The notes beneath the pieces are model-generated. The model was not told the origin of the DNA, did no database searches, and worked only from the letters and a program-made list of their open reading frames with translations. From JBDHTS01 sp039808845 (GTDB lineage Bacteria; Pseudomonadota; Alphaproteobacteria; Micavibrionales; Micavibrionaceae), in the NCBI GenBank assembly GCA_039808845.1, contig JBDHTS010000051.1, forward strand, positions 1-17,893: a DNA stretch of 17,893 bases, read 5' to 3'. The position numbers were made by a program, and so were the translations under genes. Shown here piece after piece: positions 7,683 through 13,064 of the stretch (positions within the stretch are counted from its first letter, which is position 1; the number at the start of each line of letters is the position of its first letter).

Positions 7683-7794
7683 CCCCTCCCTGAGGGAGGG
7701 GTTAGGGAGGGTGTACAGGCAGAGGGTTTTTAGTGAATCCCAGCGGTCCGTGAACCCTCACCCCGGCCTTCCCCCTCAAGGGGGAGGGAGCTTT
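7683..7794. repeat. REP-like pair between the convergent transglycosylase-like and sua5 genes
   Basis: The perfect 19-base palindrome CCCCTCCCTGAGGGAGGGG (7683-7701) is followed by GTTAGGGAGGGTG. An opposing unit, CCCTCACCCC... with hairpin TCCCCCTCAAGGGGGA (about 7770-7785), ends in GAGCTTTTT. The two halves face each other around about 45 unique bases, as in paired REP elements. The right hairpin plus T-run could serve as a terminator for the plus-strand gene. The same 19-base palindrome recurs at 12914-12932. Confidence 0.85.
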
Positions 7795-7799
7795 TTCAT

Positions 7800-8804
7800 C
7801 TACTTTTCCGTCCGGCTGCCCTCCGCCGCGCGGCGGAGGCGGTCGTTGATCGCGATGCCGATTCCCGTCTCCGGAATATCCATCACGGCGATTCCCGTAT
7901 GTTCCGGCTGGTCGAGATCGTTCAGCATGCGGAACAGGTTGGCGGCCGCCTCGTGCAGATCGCCGCTTTCGCTTAAATTGCGGAGCGTGCTTTCAGGCAG
8001 GTCCTTCGCCGCGCCGCCGCCGCGCACGCCCATGAATTTGACGGAGCCGAAGGCGAGCAGCGCCTCGCCCTTTTCCAGATCGACCGCGCGCAGCCGCACC
8101 GGGCGCTTCGGCGCGTAATGGCGGAGCATCTGGCCCGGCGAGCGGGGACGTTCGTGCGTTCCCGCGTCATAGCCGACGGTGATCCCAAGACAATCCGAGA
8201 GCTGTTCCGCCGTCACCGCGCCGGGGCGCAGGATAACGGGCGTTTCCCCGCTCAGGTCGATCACGGTCGATTCCAGGCCGACCGCGCAGGGGCCGTCCGC
8301 CAGGATCATATCGACGGCGGCGCCCAGGCTCTCCGCGACGATCAGCGGCGTAGTCGGACTGACCGATCCGGACTTGTTTGCGCTGGGCGCCGCAACCGGA
8401 ACGCCCGCCGCCTTCAGAAGCGCTTGCGCGGTCTTGTGCGCGGGCACGCGCAGGGCGAGCGTCGGAAGGCCCGCGCTGCAGAGTTCGGAGACGGAGCAAT
8501 CCGGACGGCGCGGCAGGATCATGGTCAGCGGGCCGGGCCAGAACACGGCGGCCAGGGTTTTCGCGCGGTCGTCCAGGATGGCATAGCGTTCCGCCTCCGC
8601 CGTATCGGGCACATGCACGATCAGGGGATTGAAGGACGGACGTCCCTTCGCGGCGAAAATTTTCGCGCAGGCTTTGCCGTCCAGCGCGTTCGCGCCGAGG
8701 CCGTAGACGGTTTCGGTGGGCAGCGCGACGAGGCCGCCCGCGCACAGCAGCGCGGCAGCTTCGCGGATTGCGTCGGGCGATGCCGATTTTATGGGTGCAT
8801 TCAT
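7800..8804 (-). CDS. sua5: Threonylcarbamoyl-AMP synthase, two-domain Sua5 type
   Basis: Makes L-threonylcarbamoyl-AMP from threonine, bicarbonate and ATP, the first step of t6A formation at position 37 of ANN-decoding tRNAs. The YrdC/TsaC domain spans about residues 12-200: LPTETVYGLGANA (28-40), KGRPSFNPLIVHV (53-65), PSANKSGSVSPTTP (140-153), and GLESTVIDLSG...ILRPGAVT (176-198). The C-terminal Sua5 domain follows a linker with SPGQMLRHYAPKRPVRL (222-238). The 334 residues match the Sua5 form rather than the short TsaC. An in-frame ATG at 8882 would add 26 residues translated from repeat sequence, so the ATG at 8804 is used. Its likely Shine-Dalgarno, GAGGG, is the CCCTC edge of the adjoining repeat. 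It converges with the transglycosylase-like gene and is downstream of anmK. Confidence 0.95.
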   Translation of the reverse strand: MNAPIKSASPDAIREAAALLCAGGLVALPTETVYGLGANALDGKACAKIFAAKGRPSFNPLIVHVPDTAEAERYAILDDRAKTLAAVFWPGPLTMILPRRPDCSVSELCSAGLPTLALRVPAHKTAQALLKAAGVPVAAPSANKSGSVSPTTPLIVAESLGAAVDMILADGPCAVGLESTVIDLSGETPVILRPGAVTAEQLSDCLGITVGYDAGTHERPRSPGQMLRHYAPKRPVRLRAVDLEKGEALLAFGSVKFMGVRGGGAAKDLPESTLRNLSESGDLHEAAANLFRMLNDLDQPEHTGIAVMDIPETGIGIAINDRLRRAAEGSRTEK

Positions 8805-8812
8805 TATAGAAA

Positions 8813-8864
8813 CCCTCACCCGAAACGTCTCAAGAGACGTTTCGGCCTCTCCCAAGGGAGAGGC
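8813..8864. repeat. REP-like unit with two hairpins, upstream of sua5
   Basis: Starts with CCCTCACC, then a perfect 11-bp stem CGAAACGTCTC/GAGACGTTTCG (8821-8844, AA loop), then a 9-bp stem GCCTCTCCC/GGGAGAGGC (8845-8864, AA loop). It is the mirror image of the unit at 8898-8948, about 35 A/T-rich bases away. Together they form a head-to-head pair in the anmK-sua5 gap. The CCCTC edge lies 9-13 bases upstream of the sua5 ATG on the minus strand. Confidence 0.88.
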
Positions 8865-8897
8865 AAAAAAATATTGAAACAAACGCTCCTTTTCTTA

Positions 8898-8948
8898 ACC
8901 TCTCCCTTTGGGAGAGGTCAAACCGCCTCTTGGCGGTTTGGGTGAGGG
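8898..8948. repeat. REP-like unit overlapping the 3' end of anmK
   Basis: A 9-bp stem ACCTCTCCC/GGGAGAGGT (8898-8918, TTT loop) is followed by a 9-bp stem CAAACCGCC/GGCGGTTTG (8919-8940) and then GGTGAGGG. Its inner half lies inside the anmK reading frame and supplies the last nine residues, PHPNRQEAV, and the TGA stop. Confidence 0.88.
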
Positions 8949-10072
8949 CCAGCCTTCACCAGCCGGCCGCCGGTCATGGGCCGGGGCGCGCCGGTCGTGC
9001 CGGGCAGGCTGATGGGAAGGCCCTGCAGGGAGCGGACGGCGAGCCAGGCGAAGCATTCCGCCTCGGTCGCGTCGCCGTCCCAGCCGAGATCGTCGACGGA
9101 TTTCAGCGCGCCGTACCCTTCCTCCGCCAGCCGTCGGCCAAGATACGTCATCAGCGCGGTGTTGTGCCGCCCGCCGCCGCAGGCGTACCAAGCTTTAGGC
9201 GGTGCCGGCATATGCGCGACCGACCGGACGATCGCCTCCGCCGTGAAGCGCAGCAGCGTGGCCGCGCCGTCTTCGCTGCTTAAATTATTCAGGTCCTGCG
9301 TCAGCCTGCCGAGGCCCGCGATATCCCACTGGTCGCGGTCGAGGGATTTGGGGGGCGTGCGCGTGAAATAGGAATGGCCGAACCAGGCATCGAGCAGGGG
9401 CTGAACGGGCTGCCCCGCTGCGGCCAGCGCGCCGTCTTGGTCGAACAGCTGGCCCGTCCGCTGTTTCGACCAGTCGTCCATCAGCGCGTTGCCGGGCCCG
9501 GTGTCGAAAGCCAGAATGTCGTTTTCCCCCGCGCCGATCCAGGTCACGTTGGCGACGCCGCCAATGTTAAGGACCGCGACCGGCAGGTCCGGTTGCGCCG
9601 AACGGATGCGCGCGGCGTGATAGAGCGGGGCGAGGGGCGCGCCTTCGCCGCCCGCCCTGACGTCGGCGCTGCGGAAATCCTCCACCACGTCGATGCCTGT
9701 CTGCCGCGCAAGCCGTGCGCCGTCGCCGATCTGAATCGTGACGCCTTCGCGCGGGGCATGGAAAATCGTCTGGCCGTGAAAGCCGGTGACGGCGATGTCT
9801 TCCGGCTTCCGGCCCGTCTGTTCCAGCAGTTGATGGACCGCCGCCGCGTGCCGGTCGGTCAGCAGGCGAGCGGCGGCGGCGATGTCCGGCCTGCCGGGGT
9901 CGCGCGCGCCGAAACAGGGGCGAATGACCGCCCGGTCCTCAGGCGTATAGGGAATGCTGACGAATCCAAGCGGGCGCACAACCTCCCGCCCGTCCGTCTC
10001 GATCAGGGCGGCGTCCACCCCGTCCAGCGACGTGCCGGACATCAGGCCGATGGCGTTCAGGAAAGCGGTCAT
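8918..10072 (-). CDS. anmK: 1,6-anhydro-N-acetylmuramic acid kinase AnmK
   Basis: Hydrolyses and phosphorylates anhydro-MurNAc to MurNAc-6-phosphate in the cytoplasm, recycling cell-wall sugar released by lytic transglycosylases. The 384 residues match the family. Motifs include GLMSGTSLDGVDAAL (residues 9-23, phosphate-binding), GFHGQTIFH, NIGGVANVTWI, AFDTGPGNALMDDW and CGGGRHNTALM, with GWDGDATEAECFAWLAVR near the end. The conventional C-terminus finishes at TGAPRPMTGGRLVKA; the remaining residues come from a REP-like repeat. An in-frame ATG at 10114 exists, but the fold begins at MTAFLNAIGLMSG, with AGAGA 8 bases upstream, so 10072 is used. It is divergent from tyrS, a pairing I recall from other proteobacteria, with a small lipoprotein gene between them here. 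Confidence 0.96.
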   Translation of the reverse strand: MTAFLNAIGLMSGTSLDGVDAALIETDGREVVRPLGFVSIPYTPEDRAVIRPCFGARDPGRPDIAAAARLLTDRHAAAVHQLLEQTGRKPEDIAVTGFHGQTIFHAPREGVTIQIGDGARLARQTGIDVVEDFRSADVRAGGEGAPLAPLYHAARIRSAQPDLPVAVLNIGGVANVTWIGAGENDILAFDTGPGNALMDDWSKQRTGQLFDQDGALAAAGQPVQPLLDAWFGHSYFTRTPPKSLDRDQWDIAGLGRLTQDLNNLSSEDGAATLLRFTAEAIVRSVAHMPAPPKAWYACGGGRHNTALMTYLGRRLAEEGYGALKSVDDLGWDGDATEAECFAWLAVRSLQGLPISLPGTTGAPRPMTGGRLVKAGPHPNRQEAV

Positions 10073-10143
10073 ATGAAATCTCTTTACTTTCAGTGGCATA
10101 GAAGAGGGTCGCAATGCAAGACGAAAGTTCTTCCACTTTTATT

Positions 10144-10172
10144 TTGACTTTACAAAACCCAGGCTTTAGGTT
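10144..10172 (+). promoter_or_regulatory. Sigma-70-like promoter candidate for the lipoprotein gene
   Basis: TTGACT (10144-10149) and TAGGTT (10167-10172) are separated by 17 bases in an A/T-rich stretch. Transcription would begin near 10179, about 30 bases before the ATG at 10210. GATAAT at 10181-10186 is a rival -10 element, but it has no partner at the right distance. Confidence 0.42.
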
Positions 10173-10209
10173 TTCACAACGATAATTACCATATTTGAGG
10201 AGGATTGTG

Positions 10210-10665
10210 ATGGCATTAACAGGATGGAGAGCCGCTATTGGCGGAGCATTCGCTCTTGCGGCAACAGGTTGTGCAACGGATAGCGTAGGTACGGCTCCCT
10301 CCGCGACCCCCGCTACAACAGCGACTGCTCCCGCAGATGAAGGATATTTTGCAAGAGGTCAAAGGGCTGCTGGCGCTGCCGTGGATCAGGTAACTCAATC
10401 GGTCACAGAGGGATGGGATTATCTGACTGGTGGGGGAGCCGAAGAAGAGGCATGCAATACCACGGGTGATGCCGTTATAGGCGCAGGCACTTCAGTCCTA
10501 GGTAATGCGGTTTCCAGCGCACTTCCCGGAGGCTCAGGTATTGCTGGCCAGATTGCGTCCGCTACTGCAGGCAGAGCGGCATCGGCTGGGACAAAAACTG
10601 TCAACCAGGCTGGCCAGGCGGCCGCACATACGACATGCACCAAAACTCCGGCACCTGGTCAGTAG
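10210..10665 (+). CDS. Putative small lipoprotein of unknown function
   Basis: The 151-residue protein starts MALTGWRAAIGGAFALAATGC. This is a short signal peptide ending in a lipobox-like ATGC with the lipidated Cys at residue 21; Ala at -3 is less usual than Leu. The mature part is rich in Ala, Gly and Thr (GYFARGQRAAGAAVDQVTQS, then AVIGAGTSVLGNAVSSALPG) and has two further cysteines (EEEACNTTGD and HTTCTKTP). I recognise no family. The start is secured by a perfect AGGAGG six bases before the ATG; a TTG at 10195 is in frame but overlaps that site. It has its own promoter candidate and a strong terminator, so it is a self-contained unit. Its codons are more A/T-ended than those of anmK and tyrS on either side, which suggests later arrival. 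Confidence 0.72.
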   Translation: MALTGWRAAIGGAFALAATGCATDSVGTAPSATPATTATAPADEGYFARGQRAAGAAVDQVTQSVTEGWDYLTGGGAEEEACNTTGDAVIGAGTSVLGNAVSSALPGGSGIAGQIASATAGRAASAGTKTVNQAGQAAAHTTCTKTPAPGQ

Positions 10666-10681
10666 TCGTCCTGATCGTTTA

Positions 10682-10710
10682 AAAAACAGGGCCCTCGTGG
10701 CTCTGTTTTT
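10682..10710 (+). terminator. Rho-independent terminator of the lipoprotein gene
   Basis: A 12-bp stem (10682-10693 with 10699-10710, one G-T pair, five-base loop CTCGT) ends in TTTTTGTTTT. It starts 17 bases after the stop codon at 10665. The stem has a GC-rich top (GGGCC/GGCTC) and an A/T base, as in typical intrinsic terminators. Confidence 0.82.
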
Positions 10711-10746
10711 GTTTTCAGGGCGGATTTTGTGGGATAAGAGTTACCT

Positions 10747-10826
10747 GTCACCCTGAGCGGAGCGAAGGATCTTCGATAGATCGGCAGGCGGCATCGGCCC
10801 GGATCCTGCGCTCCGCTCAGGATGAC
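10747..10826. repeat. Inverted repeat upstream of tyrS
   Basis: Arms 10747-10771 and 10802-10826 are complementary at 23 of 25 positions and contain CTGAGCGGAGCG. The 30-base centre includes the small palindrome CGATAGATCG. It ends about 29 bases before the tyrS ATG, so it lies in the tyrS leader or promoter region. This kind of CTGAGCGGAGCG(A/C)AGGAT repeat is familiar from intergenic regions of many bacteria. Confidence 0.88.
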
Positions 10827-10854
10827 AATTTTTCAATCATGGCGGCAAGGATCA

Positions 10855-12108
10855 ATGGCCTATAAATCCGAATTCCTGAACATTTTGAACGAGCGCGGCT
10901 TCATCCATCAATGCAGCGATTTCGAGGGGCTGGACAAAAAGCTCTCCGAGGGGGTGCAGAGCGCCTATATCGGCTTCGACGCGACAGCGCAGAGCCTGCA
11001 TATCGGCAACCTGACCGGCATCATGATGCTGTACTGGTTCCAGCAGGCGGGGCACAAGCCGATCACGCTGATGGGCGGCGGCACATCCAAGGTCGGCGAT
11101 CCGTCGTTCAAGGACGAGAGCCGCAAGCTGATGGACGATGCGACCATCAATACCAACATCGAGCATATTAAAAATACCTGCTTCCGCCAGTTCCTGCGTT
11201 ACGACGACGGCGCGGCGGGCGCGCTGATGGTGAACAACGACGACTGGCTTTCGGGCCTGCATTACCTGTCCTTCCTGCGCGATTACGGGCGGTATTTTAC
11301 CGTGAACCGGATGATGTCGTTCGATTCCGTGCGCCTGCGCCTCGAACGCGAGAGCCCGCTGACGCTGCTGGAATTCAACTACATGGTGATGCAGGGCTAC
11401 GATTTCCTGGAACTTCATCGCCGTCACGGCACGATTTTGCAGATGGGCGGGTCGGACCAGTGGGGCAACATCATCAACGGCGTCGATCTGGGGCACAAGG
11501 CCGATCAGGTTCAACTGTTCGCGCTGACCGCGCCGCTGCTCACCACCGCGTCGGGCCAGAAGATGGGCAAGACGGAGAAAGGCGCGGTGTGGCTGAACGG
11601 CGCGATGCTGTCGCCTTACGATTATTACCAGTACTGGCGCAACGCGGAGGACGCGGATGTGGCGACGCTGCTGAAGCGTTTCACCGTCCTGCCGATGGCG
11701 GAAATCGCGCGCCTCGAAAAACTGCAGGGGCAGGAGATCAACGAGGCGAAGAAGATTTTGGCGTTTGAGGCGACGAAGCTGTGCCACGGCGAGGCCGCCG
11801 CGCAGGAAGCGGAAGAGACGGCGCGCCAGGTGTTCGAACAGGGTGGCGTCGGCGGCGACCTGCCGTCCGTCGCCATCGACGGGGCGCGGCTGAAGGGCGG
11901 CGTTCCGCTGCTGGATCTGCTGGTGGAGGCCGGCCTGGCGGCCTCGAAAGGCGAGGCAAGGCGTCTTGTGCAGGGCGGGGGCGTCAAATACAACGACACC
12001 GCTGCGAACGACGCTAGCCTCGTATTGTCCGACAAGCACATAACGGCGGATGGGTACATCAAGCTATCTGCAGGCAAAAAACGCCATGTTCTTGCAAAAT
12101 TGCGATAA
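10855..12108 (+). CDS. tyrS: Tyrosine--tRNA ligase TyrS
   Basis: A class I aminoacyl-tRNA synthetase that charges tRNA-Tyr using ATP. The 417 residues match bacterial TyrS. The Rossmann domain shows YIGFDATAQSLHIGN (38-52, the HIGH-type motif), the tyrosine-pocket motif QMGGSDQWGN (196-205) and KMGKT (236-240, the KMSKS equivalent). The C-terminal S4 RNA-binding domain shows LLDLLVEAGLAASKGEARR and VQGGGVKYND. The ATG at 10855 follows AAGGA at short spacing; an in-frame ATG at 10822 overlaps the upstream repeat and is unlikely. Confidence 0.97.
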   Translation: MAYKSEFLNILNERGFIHQCSDFEGLDKKLSEGVQSAYIGFDATAQSLHIGNLTGIMMLYWFQQAGHKPITLMGGGTSKVGDPSFKDESRKLMDDATINTNIEHIKNTCFRQFLRYDDGAAGALMVNNDDWLSGLHYLSFLRDYGRYFTVNRMMSFDSVRLRLERESPLTLLEFNYMVMQGYDFLELHRRHGTILQMGGSDQWGNIINGVDLGHKADQVQLFALTAPLLTTASGQKMGKTEKGAVWLNGAMLSPYDYYQYWRNAEDADVATLLKRFTVLPMAEIARLEKLQGQEINEAKKILAFEATKLCHGEAAAQEAEETARQVFEQGGVGGDLPSVAIDGARLKGGVPLLDLLVEAGLAASKGEARRLVQGGGVKYNDTAANDASLVLSDKHITADGYIKLSAGKKRHVLAKLR

Positions 12109-12112
12109 TTTT

Positions 12113-12141
12113 TTGCTTTTTTCAGTCCCGCCCTCTAGTAT
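12113..12141 (+). promoter_or_regulatory. Possible promoter with transcription start at or next to the start codon
   Basis: TTGCTT (12113-12118) and TAGTAT (12136-12141) are separated by 17 bases. The -10 element ends directly before the ATG at 12142, and transcription would begin near the ATG at 12148. The match is only partial. Confidence 0.3.
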
Positions 12142-12636
12142 ATGGCCATGACACAGACTGCTGAATATGCGGAAATCATCCCGCTTGATGGTCATTTTAA
12201 GTCGACAAGGATATGCGCCGTGGCCGATGCCGGTCGGGCTAGTATAAGTGTTCTTCGGTTCCCGCCGGGTTTGGCTCCTCGCTGGTTGGATGCGGCGATG
12301 CCTGAACTCTACAGCGTTCCGAGAGAGATGTTTGGAAGACAATATGAATCGCTCGGTATCCGTATGGGCGGGCTTGGGCATCATTTCGACGATGCGGCCA
12401 ATCCTCCTCCGCCAGAGATCGCAGATTCGAAACTTCCGTTGTTTTCTCCCAGGATTGCCGCCGTCCACGCTGTCCTGAAAGGAGGAAGGGTTCCTCAAGG
12501 CTTCGAACGGCTTCATGCGCAGCTGGGCTGGCCCCTCACTTTCAACGCAGGAGATACGGTCGTCTCTTTCGCGGGCGGGACGGCTATCATGGAAAAAAGC
12601 GCGACGATCTTCAACCAGCATATTTCTTTGGGTTAA
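12142..12636 (+). CDS. Protein of unknown function (164 residues)
   Basis: A soluble protein without signal peptide or membrane segments. I recognise no family. Visible features are a Pro-rich turn (AANPPPPEIADSKLP), a hydrophobic stretch around SPRIAAVHAVLKGG, and a C-terminal FNAGDTVVSFAGGTAIMEK, which looks like beta strands. It starts 33 bases after the tyrS stop. There is no Shine-Dalgarno before either candidate ATG (12142 or 12148). A -10-like TAGTAT directly upstream raises the possibility of a leaderless mRNA starting at 12148. Codons use more A/T-ended forms than those of tyrS, which may mark foreign origin or relaxed selection. The length and sensible composition favour a real gene, but it is uncertain. 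Confidence 0.55.
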   Translation: MAMTQTAEYAEIIPLDGHFKSTRICAVADAGRASISVLRFPPGLAPRWLDAAMPELYSVPREMFGRQYESLGIRMGGLGHHFDDAANPPPPEIADSKLPLFSPRIAAVHAVLKGGRVPQGFERLHAQLGWPLTFNAGDTVVSFAGGTAIMEKSATIFNQHISLG

Positions 12637-12650
12637 AGTGAAAGTAAGGC

Positions 12651-12783
12651 TTATCCGCCCTCAAAAAACATCTTGCGGATGATTCCCGGCGCGAGGGCCG
12701 GTCAACAGCGTGCCCAGCGCGGGAATGCTGCCGGCTAACCTGTTGATGCTAGAGATTGACACGATGGTCCCGTCGATCTGGGC
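12651..12783 (-). pseudogene. Remnant of the 3' end of a second AsmA/YhdP-like gene
   Basis: Read on the minus strand, bases 12780 down to about 12697 encode QIDGTIVSISSINRLAG... through PALGTLLTG. This aligns with NINGTIVPVSGINDLVG...PVLGTILTG of the intact gene at 13065-16229 (18 of 28 identical). After a frame-breaking deletion of about 28 codons, the final segment ALAPGIIRKMFFEGG and stop follows, identical in residues to the intact C-terminus. Over those last 50 bases the copies agree at 46, and the four differences are synonymous. The upstream part of the gene is missing; it ends where the palindrome at 12806 and its flank begin. This is a decayed paralog, not an expressed gene. Confidence 0.82.
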
Positions 12784-12805
12784 CATGCGCAGCGCAGAAA
12801 AAGGA

Positions 12806-12875
12806 TCTACCACGAAGCACACCAAGGACACGAAGGGTGCGCACCCTTCGTGTCCTTGGTGTGCTTCGTGGTAGA
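12806..12875. repeat. Perfect 70-bp palindrome without a loop
   Basis: Bases 12806-12840 and 12841-12875 are exact reverse complements. Each arm carries ACCACGAAGCACACC, AAGGACACGAAG and a GGGTGC centre. An A-run lies on the left and a T-run on the right. Just outside the A-run, TGCGCTGCGC (minus strand, 12787-12796) matches the GC tail of the blocks at 1078 and 2237. In DNA it could extrude a cruciform; in RNA it could act as a terminator on the plus strand (TTTTTT follows). It lies between convergent genes. Confidence 0.95.
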
Positions 12876-12913
12876 CTTTTTTATAACCAAACTTGTCATG
12901 ACTGATAGAGTCC

Positions 12914-13013
12914 CCCCTCCCTGAGGGAGGGGCAGGGGGAGGGTGTGCGATGCCGGGCGCTCAAGCGCGGAATATCGGACACCCCCACCCAACCCTCCCC
13001 CTCAGGGGGAGGG
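12914..13013. repeat. REP-like pair between the palindrome and the AsmA-like gene
   Basis: The left half starts with the same 19-base palindrome as at 7683-7701 (12914-12932), followed by CAGGGGGAGGGTG. The right half, CACCCAA then the hairpin CCCTCCCCC/GGGGGAGGG (12993-13013), faces it across about 50 bases. With the pseudogene and palindrome it accounts for nearly all of the 428 bases between 12637 and 13064. The remaining bases (13014-13064) show nothing I can support. Confidence 0.85.
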
Positions 13014-13064
13014 CTTTGTCTTTCGATCATTATGGGCTTGACTATAATAGCCTGCGGCGCTTTT

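Noticed and set aside
12070..12120. Terminator hairpin at the end of tyrS
   Set aside because: GCAAAAAA and TTTTTTGC can pair, but the loop is about 30 bases and the stem is nearly all A/T; too weak to call.
12806..12875. Insertion-sequence terminal repeats
   Set aside because: The two arms meet with no DNA between them and no transposase lies nearby; it is a simple palindrome.
12807..12992. Small minus-strand open frames through the palindrome and REP-like pair
   Set aside because: The translations consist only of repeat-derived words (TTKHTKDTK, LPLPQGGG), and there is no ribosome site or codon bias.
13036..13048. TTGACTATAAT as a promoter
   Set aside because: The TTGACT and TATAAT-like words directly abut, so they cannot be a -35/-10 pair, and no -35 element lies at 16-18 bases. 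Transcription would run into the 3' end of the AsmA-like gene.
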